This document shows, in pieces, positions 7,423 to 13,775 of a stretch of DNA of 24,354 nucleotides. Source of the DNA: a virus; the IMG/VR virus record IMGVR_UViG_3300020174_000072, positions 1-24,354 of that record. One strand, given 5' to 3'. Position 1 is the first letter of the stretch. Every line of letters begins with the position of its first letter. The notes under the pieces are model-generated. The model ran no database searches. It worked only from the letters and a program-made list of their open reading frames with translations, and was not told the DNA's origin. A program made the position numbers and the translations under genes.

Positions 7423-8259
7423 ATGGCTGAAAATCAAGCAAATCCGTTGTCTAAGTTTTTTAGACAACCTGCAATTTATGTAAAATTACCTAGTGAAGGT
7501 AAAGGATATCCCCAAGGTGTTATTGATATGCCACCCAATGGCGAATTACCTATATATCCGATGACTGCTTTAGATGAGATTATGTCTAGAACTCCGGACG
7601 CACTGTATAATGGTTCTGCAACAACTGAAATCTTTAGAAGTTGTGTACCTAATATTAAAGACCCATGGGCTATATTACAAACTGATGTTGATCTATTACT
7701 GGTTGCTATTAGAATTGCTAGTTACGGCCACGAAATGGAAATGGGTAGTACTTGCCCTGAATGTAAAGAACGATCAGATTTTACTCTTGATTTAAGAAAT
7801 GTTTTAGATAAAATTAAAACAGTTGACTACACCGATCCACTAACAACATCGGGCATGACTATATATTTCAGTCCAATGTCATATAAACAACTAAATGAAA
7901 ATGCTACACGTCAGTTTGAAGAACAAAAAGCATTGTCAATGGCCGATAATCCAGATGTATCTGAAGAGGACAAAGCATCTTTATTACAGAGAAGTTTAGC
8001 TAATATTACAAATTTGACTATTGATAGTTTAGTTAATAGCATCAATACTATTCAACTAGACGATACTCCTGTAACAGATAAACAGCAGATACGTGAGCTT
8101 TTAGTAAACTGCGATAGAAAATTGTTTAGTCAAATTAGAGATCATGTTGTTGCTCTTAGAGGTCAAGGGGAACTTGAACCACTACAGTTAACATGTCCAG
8201 AATGTAAACACGAGTTTATTCAGGCATTCACTTTGGATCAAGCAAATTTTTTCGGATAA
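7423..8259 (+). CDS. 26: Baseplate hub / tail assembly protein gp26-like, zinc ribbon
   Basis: A 278-residue protein of the family annotated as gp26 baseplate hub subunit in marine T4-like phages. It opens MAENQANPLSKFFRQPAIYV and has the typical LPSEGKGYP and LPIYPMTALDEI stretches. Two CPEC knuckles, C111/C114 and C258/C261, should together bind one zinc. The second lies only fourteen residues before the slippery site at 8244-8250. The gene stands directly beside the tape measure gene, where other long-tailed phages keep their tail assembly chaperones, and it is followed by the gp51-like frame at -1. I infer that it acts as a G-type chaperone or hub assembly factor, with a longer frameshift product. 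The ATG has only a weak ribosome site (CGGAA). A late box at 7380 precedes it. Confidence 0.85.
   Translation: MAENQANPLSKFFRQPAIYVKLPSEGKGYPQGVIDMPPNGELPIYPMTALDEIMSRTPDALYNGSATTEIFRSCVPNIKDPWAILQTDVDLLLVAIRIASYGHEMEMGSTCPECKERSDFTLDLRNVLDKIKTVDYTDPLTTSGMTIYFSPMSYKQLNENATRQFEEQKALSMADNPDVSEEDKASLLQRSLANITNLTIDSLVNSINTIQLDDTPVTDKQQIRELLVNCDRKLFSQIRDHVVALRGQGELEPLQLTCPECKHEFIQAFTLDQANFFG
8244..8250 (+). other. Probable -1 ribosomal frameshift site AAATTTT
   Basis: The gp26-like frame reads GCA AAT TTT TTC GGA TAA. The bases A AAT TTT form an X XXY YYZ heptamer in exactly the right phase. A slip to AAA TTT enters the frame of the gp51-like domain, which is open without a stop from here to 8483. 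A small AAGG/CCTT stem begins seven bases downstream (8258-8272). The joined product would have about 353 residues. Confidence 0.65.
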
Positions 8260-8270
8260 GGCTTCTCTCC

Positions 8271-8483
8271 TTGGATTCTGATGAGATTGCCAAACTCGTC
8301 GATGACATGGAAAAGGATGTAGGAGCCATAAGAGAAGAAAGTCTAAGGCTAACATGGTATATGAGGGGAGGACTCACATACACCGAAGCCATGCAACTAT
8401 CACCAGAGGAAAGAAGCACTGTTTCTAAAATTGTTAAAGACAATATGGAAACAACCAAAAAAACCAAAATGCCGTTCTTCTAG
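8271..8483 (+). CDS. 51: gp51-like baseplate hub assembly domain, probably made by frameshift
   Basis: The frame encodes about 70 residues: DSDEIAKLVDDMEKDV, LRLTWYMRGGLTYTEAMQLS and the C-terminal NMETTKKTKMPFF, which I recognise as the short gp51 (hub assembly catalyst) of marine T4-like phages. The only start near the beginning is TTG at 8271, with AAGG eleven bases upstream, a poor ribosome site; the first ATG (residue 13) would cut into the conserved part. The frame is open back to the slippery site at 8244, so the likelier product is a gp26-gp51 fusion made by -1 frameshift, like gpGT of lambda. The stop at 8481-8483 is followed almost at once by a host-type promoter. Separate translation from TTG remains possible. 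Confidence 0.8.
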   Translation: MDSDEIAKLVDDMEKDVGAIREESLRLTWYMRGGLTYTEAMQLSPEERSTVSKIVKDNMETTKKTKMPFF

Positions 8484-8491
8484 ACTAGATC

Positions 8492-8520
8492 TTGACAAAA
8501 TAATCAAAATATGCTATATT
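8492..8520 (+). promoter_or_regulatory. Near-consensus sigma70 promoter with extended -10
   Basis: TTGACA (8492-8497), a 17-base spacer and TATATT (8515-8520) preceded by TGC, the extended -10 element. Transcription should begin near 8527. It starts eight bases after the gp51 stop and drives the attenuator-like hairpin and the 77-residue gene. Confidence 0.85.
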
Positions 8521-8537
8521 ACTATGTAGGCTTGAGT

Positions 8538-8588
8538 AATAACCCAATATTATGAATGGCTGTAGTTATGCCAATTGGGGTATTTTTT
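8538..8588 (+). terminator. Attenuator-like terminator close behind the promoter
   Basis: AATAACCCAAT (8538-8548) pairs with ATTGGGGTATT (8574-8584) over ten of eleven positions, with one A-G mismatch, and is followed by T to 8588 (six T in a row at 8583-8588). An inner TGGC/GCCA pair (8557-8560 with 8570-8573) closes a nine-base loop. Transcription from the promoter at 8492 would give an RNA of about 60 bases ending here, with read-through needed to reach the 77-residue gene. Confidence 0.6.
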
Positions 8589-8631
8589 ATAACTATGTAG
8601 ATTATACTACGCTCAGAGTCTAAATAAAAGA

Positions 8632-8706
8632 ATGTTACGCTAAAAATGTAACATACTAGATCCAAGCAAGACTTGGAAATTTAAGATTAAGTTGAAATAC
8701 TTAATC
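8632..8706 (+). other. Chain of three leader hairpins
   Basis: Three perfect stems follow each other in the 5' leader of the 77-residue gene: ATGTTAC/GTAACAT (8632-8638 with 8648-8654), TCCAAG/CTTGGA (8661-8666 with 8672-8677) and GATTAAG/CTTAATC (8685-8691 with 8700-8706). They occupy most of the leader between the attenuator and the ribosome site. They may stabilise the message or bind a protein. Confidence 0.55.
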
Positions 8707-8713
8707 ACTTTTT

Positions 8714-8739
8714 AGGAGGTAATACTTATGAAAGTATTA
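8714..8739 (+). promoter_or_regulatory. Consensus ribosome site with start codon in a hairpin loop
   Basis: AGGAGGT (8714-8720) is a perfect ribosome site seven bases before ATG 8728. The bases TAATACTT (8720-8727) and AAGTATTA (8732-8739) form a perfect eight-base-pair stem with the loop ATGA, so the start codon sits in the loop. Opening the stem, or leaving it as a presented loop, would set translation of the 77-residue protein. Confidence 0.6.
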
Positions 8740-8961
8740 GAAAACGTAAAGAAGTGGGCTAAAGAGATTGCTCATTTAGCAGTGACTTTAATGGCAATGT
8801 TCATCGCTTTAGAAATTTTATTTGGCGGTAACACAGTACCATTTCTTCCAGGAACAGATGTAATTGGTTCTGTAACTGGCATCGTTAAATCACTAGGCAA
8901 CGAAGGCTTGGCTGGTTTAATCGCAGTATGGGTTTTATATACAATCTGGGAAAAGAAGTAA
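8728..8961 (+). CDS. 77-residue two-helix membrane protein of unknown function
   Basis: The protein begins with a short basic amphipathic stretch (MKVLENVKKWAKE), then a membrane segment at about residues 14-33 (IAHLAVTLMAMFIALEILFG), a Gly/Pro/Val-rich middle with PFLPGTDVIGSV, a second membrane segment at about 58-73 (GLAGLIAVWVLYTIW) and a basic end EKK. I do not recognise the family. Two membrane segments, small size and charged ends fit a holin or another small inner-membrane protein; a minor virion membrane-active protein is also possible. The gene stands alone, not in a lysis cassette. Its near-consensus promoter, perfect AGGAGGT site and strong terminator point to high expression, while the attenuator and start-codon hairpin point to control. 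No signal cleavage site is evident. Confidence 0.85.
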   Translation: MKVLENVKKWAKEIAHLAVTLMAMFIALEILFGGNTVPFLPGTDVIGSVTGIVKSLGNEGLAGLIAVWVLYTIWEKK

Positions 8962-8967
8962 CATTCT

Positions 8968-8979
8968 GAATCTAGAGTA
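8968..8979 (+). repeat. 12-base inverted repeat shared with the structured RNA
   Basis: GAATCTAGAGTA lies six bases after the 77-residue gene and again, on the other strand, at 9300-9289 inside the predicted minus-strand RNA. ACAT precedes both copies, with three extra bases in the first. Next to it, ACTAACTAAAA at 8982-8992 recurs in direct orientation at 9239-9249. Confidence 0.6.
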
Positions 8980-8988
8980 AAACTAACT

Positions 8989-9022
8989 AAAAAGGATCAT
9001 GAGGAAAGATGGTCCTTTTTTT
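8989..9022 (+). terminator. Strong intrinsic terminator, probably bidirectional
   Basis: AAAAAGGATCAT (8989-9000) pairs with ATGGTCCTTTTT (9009-9020) over twelve positions, including one T-G pair, around the loop GAGGAAAG, and is followed by more T. It ends the 77-residue gene message. On the minus strand the same stem has one A-C mismatch and a T run, so it can also end transcription coming from the structured RNA side. Confidence 0.85.
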
Positions 9023-9492
9023 ATGATCTGATTTTCTCCTAGAACATTAATGGGTTAAGTTAAGATGTCTTTGACATCTACTTCTTCGCTTTCGCTCGAA
9101 GTTCTTTTCTTTTAGTCTAATTAAGATTAGTTAACAGTGATACTTACTAACCCTATCGTGCATCATCCAGATATAAGTCATAATTCACCTATCCGCAGGC
9201 AAATTATAACCTAGTACATCATCCGAGTACTGCGTCATACTAACTAAAAGAGATTTCTTACGAACGGAAGCGGTCACCCGGTACTCCCTACTCTAGATTC
9301 ATGTGGCGGATGCTTGATAATCCCTAGTTAGCGAAATTACCTAAGCACGTAGGTTGCTTTTTCTCAGAGCCTACATCATTTAGCTTTTAAACTTATTTGC
9401 CTGGTGTCGTCCCGAGTACAAGTCTAGTCTTGTACGTTCCACGTGTTTTACACGATCTCCTCATAGGACACAGAATACATCTGCATCAGTGA
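9023..9492 (-). ncRNA. Candidate structured non-coding RNA (about 400-470 bases)
   Basis: There is no credible gene in this interval. Counted by line, 9181-9480 is about 42-45 percent GC against about 32 percent in the neighbouring gene. Many stems can be drawn on the minus strand: 9473-9467 with 9408-9401 (one bulge) enclosing CGTGT/ACACG (9454-9442) and GTACAAG/CTTGTAC (9435-9416); an eleven-pair stem with one bulged A, 9347-9336 with 9321-9311; GGGAG/CTTCC plus CGG/CCG closed by a GTGA tetraloop (9288-9266); AGTAC/GTACT (9231-9213); a GAAA-capped stem near 9098-9081; AGATGTC/GACATCT near 9079-9063. Several stems contain G-U pairs that would be C-A on the other strand, which favours minus. 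It follows the GIY-YIG gene with no visible promoter and runs toward the terminator at 8989-9022. I could not match it to tmRNA, RNase P RNA or a group I intron core. Confidence 0.6.
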
Positions 9493-9933
9493 CTAATTTA
9501 AATCTTCTTTTAATATGCCTTTGACTGAGCCTACGCCTAGTCTTATATTGATTATGCCGTTATAATTGTCTTCACGGAGTAACACATTCTCTTTAAACTG
9601 ATAATATGCCTCCATGTAATTTGTTATGCCTCTTGTTTTACATAAATGGATTATTTCGCGAGTGAATTTATCTGTGCCTAATTGTTCGATATCCTGTTTC
9701 AGCCGATCACTAGATCCCCAGTAGGTCTTCCAGTCCGTTTCTACAGTTTCTCGTCTTTTGTTTTTCTTGCCTTTGAGTGGCGGGCGTTTCTTTACTGTCC
9801 AGAAAAATTTCCGTCCAACATAGTCATGCCCGTTTGTGGAATTAGTAATACGATAAACAAAACCGTAGTTGTCCCCGATGTCTTCTGTATCAAAGACTTT
9901 TCCGTTATACTGCCAAGGGTTTTCGTACGACAA
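9493..9933 (-). CDS. GIY-YIG nuclease, small stand-alone type
   Basis: A 146-residue protein with the GIY-YIG nuclease core: GFVYRIT at residues 24-30, DYVGRKFFW at 37-45 with the conserved Arg41, a basic KGKKNKRRE loop, DWKTYWGSS, and Glu108 in YMEAYYQF as the likely metal-binding residue. These enzymes make single- or double-strand breaks in DNA. There is no extended DNA-binding domain as in T4 Seg homing endonucleases, so it may be a minimal nuclease; similar short proteins occur in marine T4-like phages. The start is TTG at 9933, with AAAGGAA upstream; no ATG suits. It follows the radical SAM gene by 15 bases and lies just upstream of the structured RNA. Whether it is a homing element or a resident repair nuclease cannot be told from sequence alone. 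Confidence 0.8.
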   Translation of the reverse strand: MSYENPWQYNGKVFDTEDIGDNYGFVYRITNSTNGHDYVGRKFFWTVKKRPPLKGKKNKRRETVETDWKTYWGSSDRLKQDIEQLGTDKFTREIIHLCKTRGITNYMEAYYQFKENVLLREDNYNGIINIRLGVGSVKGILKEDLN

Positions 9934-9948
9934 TGTGTTCCTTTCGAA

Positions 9949-10962
9949 TTACCATTCAGTTGCGTAGTCAAGATCGACTACTGACATATTACATTTAGTC
10001 TTACATTCCGTCCATGGGAAATTTTCAAACCGATTTTCCCAAAACGGATCTGCTAAGACTTCTGTAAGTCTATGTTTATTAAGATTAAAACTACTACCTA
10101 GTTCTAACCATTCATTGTTATGGTTGTACCTATTAGCGACCCAACAACAAGGAAATAAATGTCCTTGACTATTGAGAAATAAACCTTTGTTACCAATCTC
10201 ACATAAAGGTTTAACATCTTGATAGGTGTTAGAGTTTTTATATAATTCAACGTTGGTGTTGTAACCTATTTGACTAGGCTGTCTGCCTGATAAGTTACGA
10301 AGTTCACGTGTAAATCTATACTTATCACTGATGCCTAAATCGCTAGGTTGTAGTGGATCGTTTATAGGATAGATAGGATAAACTTTATTAAACTTTGTAC
10401 TGCGTGTTATTTGAAATTCATCAAAGCCTAATTTTCTTGCTTGTTGTTCCATAGAGTCTAACATTGATTCGTTAAACTTAAACACAATACAATCCCATGT
10501 CATGTAAACATCGCTGACCTGTCTTAATGTTTGTACACCAAGCATGATGCTATCCCAATTAGAATTTACTCTATATTGTTCATTACTATCTTGATCCCAC
10601 CCATCTAAACTAAAGTGTATGTGATCATTTTCATCTAACACTGCGCCAAGTTGAAACCACCAGTCTGCTTTTTTATAACTGCCATTGGTAACAATAACAA
10701 ACTTAACAGGTTTAATTGATTTAAAATATTCAATAACATCTATTAAGTCATGGGCATATATAGGATCGCCATCATCGCCGCAGAAAGTAATCTTTTCTAC
10801 ATTGTCTCTGATAAAGTCTGGAGTAAAGTTTTTTTTGAAAAAGTCTAGTCTAAGTTCAGTATTAACCAGCGTATCGGGTACTTCTTCTCTAGCACACCTA
10901 GAACACTTTAAAGTACACTTGCTAGATATCTCTATATGCCAATGCCAAGTTGCTAGTTTCAT
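9949..10962 (-). CDS. Radical SAM enzyme with SPASM-like C-terminus
   Basis: A 337-residue radical SAM protein. The iron-sulfur cluster motif is CTLKCSRC (C16, C20, C23), preceded by WHIEISSK. TFCGDDGDPIYA fits the strand that follows the first helix, VTNGS the next, and HFSLDGWDQ the later barrel strand. The C-terminal part has more cysteines: one near 254 (PLCEIG), a pair near 271-272 (FPCCW) and two near 319 and 323 (CKTKC), as in SPASM or twitch domains that bind extra clusters. Such enzymes usually modify peptides or RNA; the substrate here is unknown and no small precursor peptide gene is beside it. The ATG overlaps the gp46 stop by one base (TAATG), so it is translationally coupled to the recombination genes. 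Confidence 0.88.
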   Translation of the reverse strand: MKLATWHWHIEISSKCTLKCSRCAREEVPDTLVNTELRLDFFKKNFTPDFIRDNVEKITFCGDDGDPIYAHDLIDVIEYFKSIKPVKFVIVTNGSYKKADWWFQLGAVLDENDHIHFSLDGWDQDSNEQYRVNSNWDSIMLGVQTLRQVSDVYMTWDCIVFKFNESMLDSMEQQARKLGFDEFQITRSTKFNKVYPIYPINDPLQPSDLGISDKYRFTRELRNLSGRQPSQIGYNTNVELYKNSNTYQDVKPLCEIGNKGLFLNSQGHLFPCCWVANRYNHNNEWLELGSSFNLNKHRLTEVLADPFWENRFENFPWTECKTKCNMSVVDLDYATEW

Positions 10963-12731
10963 TACACGCTATCTACGTCAGTACCGTATGTGGTAAATCC
11001 GTTCTCTTTGGTCACAGTCATGATATTGTTGACACGTCCTGACAGTTCGTCTTTGTGTGACACTAGCCATATTGACTTGTTTTGCTCACGACTCATTTTC
11101 TTGAGGATTGCTAGTGCTGATTCAACACCGCTGGAGTCCATACCAGAGTCAATCAACTCATCAATGAATAGTAAGTTAATAGGGTCGTAGAGGCTTTCAT
11201 AGACGTCTCTGAAACTCCATGACAGTGAAAGTATCAGTCTATTACGTTCACCTCTACTTAAATTGTCAAAATCTAATTCACGACCAAGTTCTGTAATTTC
11301 CACTGACAGATCGTTAAGGAAGGTCACTGTGTGTGGAAGACCGATCTTGTCAAGGTAATAACTTAGTCGTGCATTTAGATAACTTAGATTTTGATCAATT
11401 ATTCGTTTTCTAATAAAACTATCTTTGTTGGTCAATAGTTTTTGTAAGAATTCTTGATGTTCTCTTAGTTTAACCAGATTATTAATTTCTTCATAGTTAA
11501 GTTCTTGTTCAGCAGTTTCTTCCATTTCTTGAATTTGTTCTTCATATGGGTCTGCTTCTTCATATTTTGATTTTAATTGTGCTTCTAGTGTTGTAATTGA
11601 GTTTTTATGTTCAAAAGCATCAGATTCGTTTGGGTAGAATACTTCAGGTGCAAAGCCAACATCACCAAGCTCTGTTAATGCGTCTGTGAGTTGCTGTAAG
11701 GTCGCTGTGTGCGTTTCTACATCTTCTTTGACTCTAACTAGCGTACCTTGTTTTTCTTTTAACTGTGCTAGGTGTTTGTCGTCGTGTATTTCCTGCCCAC
11801 AACTGTGACACTTGTGTTCTTTTAATAATTGTATGTCTTGTTCTAGTTTAACTACATTACCTTGTTCACGTTTAAGATCACGTTCTGTTCTTGCAATAGC
11901 ATCTGTAATGTCATCATGATCTTTTTTACTTTGATTAAACTTAGCCAACTCTTTATGACTAGCAAGTTCTAAATCAATATCAATCTTTTCTAAGTTTTCA
12001 ATAGCACTGGTTAAACTATCTATGTCTTCTTGTTTTTTGTTAGCCCACATAGTTTGTCTACGCTTCATAGACTCAACCTGTGCTTTCATTTGTTCGTTAG
12101 CGTCCTTTTGAGCATCAATTCTTATTTCTTCTTCTTTGATTTTATCCTTAGTTTCTTTTAAGCGTTCTTTAAGATTAGTTGCCTTTTCTGAAAGCATGGT
12201 AATACCAAGTAACTGCTCAATGATATCCTTTTGATCGTTTGCTCTTAAGTTAAGGAATGGTTCTGTATAAGTGTTTAACGCTACTAAGTGTTTGAACATT
12301 TCATGACTCATGCCTAGCATGTGTTCAATAGCCTTTTGTGTTTCTCGACTATCGCCCTGTGCCATGTCTGTGATTTCTTGCTCGTCGTCACCTACAAAAA
12401 AACGCATGACATTTTTCTTACGTCCACGTTCTATTTTATATGTTTGTCCTTCATGTTCAAAGTCTAAACTAACCAACATGCCTTTTGAGTTAGTTTTATT
12501 GATCAAGTTATCACGTTTAATATTAGTCAGTGCTTGACCAAACAATGCGTATGAAAGGGCATTGATGATAGTGGTCTTACCAGTACCGTTCCTAGCGCCA
12601 CTATCATCGCCTCCGAGATCAATATTAACACCCAATACCAGTGTTAAGTCTCTGCGGTCAAAGTTAACTGCTTGTGTGGCATTACCCACACTCATAAAGT
12701 TTTTAACTGTTAGTGTTTTTAGTTTGAACAA
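10962..12731 (-). CDS. 46: Recombination nuclease ATPase subunit gp46 (Rad50/SbcC type)
   Basis: A 589-residue SMC-like ATPase (T4 gp46: 560) that pairs with gp47 to process DNA ends for recombination-dependent replication and repair. Walker A is GARNGTGKTT (about 47-56), a zinc-hook CHSC sits near 305-308 between two coiled coils, the ABC signature is NLSRGERNRL (about 485-495) and Walker B is LLFIDELIDSG (about 515-525). Start: TTG at 12731 lies directly after the gp47 stop (TAATTG), and the resulting N-terminus FKLKTLTVKNFMSVG aligns with that of T4 gp46 as I recall it, so TTG is preferred to an internal ATG. There is no strong ribosome site, consistent with coupling to gp47. The radical SAM start overlaps its stop. 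Confidence 0.96.
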   Translation of the reverse strand: MFKLKTLTVKNFMSVGNATQAVNFDRRDLTLVLGVNIDLGGDDSGARNGTGKTTIINALSYALFGQALTNIKRDNLINKTNSKGMLVSLDFEHEGQTYKIERGRKKNVMRFFVGDDEQEITDMAQGDSRETQKAIEHMLGMSHEMFKHLVALNTYTEPFLNLRANDQKDIIEQLLGITMLSEKATNLKERLKETKDKIKEEEIRIDAQKDANEQMKAQVESMKRRQTMWANKKQEDIDSLTSAIENLEKIDIDLELASHKELAKFNQSKKDHDDITDAIARTERDLKREQGNVVKLEQDIQLLKEHKCHSCGQEIHDDKHLAQLKEKQGTLVRVKEDVETHTATLQQLTDALTELGDVGFAPEVFYPNESDAFEHKNSITTLEAQLKSKYEEADPYEEQIQEMEETAEQELNYEEINNLVKLREHQEFLQKLLTNKDSFIRKRIIDQNLSYLNARLSYYLDKIGLPHTVTFLNDLSVEITELGRELDFDNLSRGERNRLILSLSWSFRDVYESLYDPINLLFIDELIDSGMDSSGVESALAILKKMSREQNKSIWLVSHKDELSGRVNNIMTVTKENGFTTYGTDVDSV

Positions 12732-13748
12732 TTATAAATCTCTGTAAATTTCTAGTAATAGTTTAGGATCGTAATGATCACTTTCTATTGATGTTAACTG
12801 ATTTGTCACTATTGTGTCAACTGATTCGAACTTCAACTCCCCAGGTTCTGCCACCGATTCCATAATATCTTTTTTAACTGGTATCAGTGTAAGTTCTCTA
12901 AGATTATACTTGCCTACAAATGTTTCACGAATAAAACTTGCTTCTTCATATGATATATCAATATTCAAGTTTACACGAATGTGCATTTTTTCTTTTAATA
13001 ATTCATCAGGATTGTTTAACATTTCATCTAAGTTGTAAACACGATATCTAGGCTGTTGAGGCCAAGAATGATACACAGGATCTTTACCCCATTCAATAAT
13101 GGTCATACCTCTGTCATCATCACCTGCGTCAGCATAGTTGTGAGGAAAGCAATTACCAGTATAGATAATGTTGTTATGGCTTTGACGTTTATGGAAGTGT
13201 CCTGTATAAACCTGTTCTAAGCCACGAAAGTCTTCACGCTGTATCTCGCCTGTGTCAGGCATCTGCACCATAGCATTCATAAAGAAGTGAGGTAACTCTA
13301 GATGTCCAAACGCATAACGTCCTTCCATCTTTTTAACTTTCTTTGCTTCGTCACCTACTAGCCAAGGTATAAACTGTACATCACCTTCAGAATAAAAGTC
13401 ATTCATAATGTGTACGTTTTTGATATGTTTAGCCCATGACGCTGACTGTATGTCGCGTTTGTCTCTGTAGTATAAGTCGTGATTACCTGGAATGAAGAAC
13501 ACACGATCAAAAGCATCGCCTAATAATTCTAATGCTGTAAGACTATAGTTTAATGTAACAATGTTGATTGCCGCACGGTTGTTGTGCCAATCACCCATCA
13601 TGATACAGGTTTCGCAACCTTCTGCCTTGGCTTTTTCAATAAACCATTTTACAAAATTTAAACAGTCTTCGTTGTGTGTAGTTGAATTGGATTTTAATCC
13701 AAAATGTATATCTGTAAGGACAGCCGCCTTTTTAAATAAATTACTCAT
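12732..13748 (-). CDS. 47: Recombination nuclease subunit gp47 (Mre11/SbcD type)
   Basis: A 338-residue metallophosphoesterase-type nuclease, almost the same length as T4 gp47 (339). All metal-site motifs are present: D13 and H15 in LTDIHFG, D53 in MGDWHNN, N89-H90-D91 in PGNHD, H149 in FGHLE, and H184/H186 in TGHFHKR. With gp46 it forms the end-processing complex. Order 47-46 with stop and start directly adjacent matches the usual operon. The ATG at 13748 has AAGGAAGG immediately upstream. It follows gp55 by 59 bases that contain a strong hairpin. Confidence 0.96.
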   Translation of the reverse strand: MSNLFKKAAVLTDIHFGLKSNSTTHNEDCLNFVKWFIEKAKAEGCETCIMMGDWHNNRAAINIVTLNYSLTALELLGDAFDRVFFIPGNHDLYYRDKRDIQSASWAKHIKNVHIMNDFYSEGDVQFIPWLVGDEAKKVKKMEGRYAFGHLELPHFFMNAMVQMPDTGEIQREDFRGLEQVYTGHFHKRQSHNNIIYTGNCFPHNYADAGDDDRGMTIIEWGKDPVYHSWPQQPRYRVYNLDEMLNNPDELLKEKMHIRVNLNIDISYEEASFIRETFVGKYNLRELTLIPVKKDIMESVAEPGELKFESVDTIVTNQLTSIESDHYDPKLLLEIYRDL

Positions 13749-13775
13749 ACCTTCCTTGAATGAATAAAACTAATA

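Noticed and set aside
8595-8610. Second sigma70 promoter with TATACT at 8603
   Set aside because: The -10 is good but nothing like TTGACA lies 16-18 bases upstream.
9361-9492. tmRNA, from a GCAAATAAG stretch resembling the start of a tag
   Set aside because: The frame would give ANKFKS and a stop, not an LAA-type end, and no tRNA-like acceptor or T-arm sequence could be found on either strand.
9023-9492. Group I intron or RNase P RNA
   Set aside because: No P7-type pairing between a GACTA element and a partner, no splice junction in a gene, and none of the conserved RNase P blocks could be found by eye.
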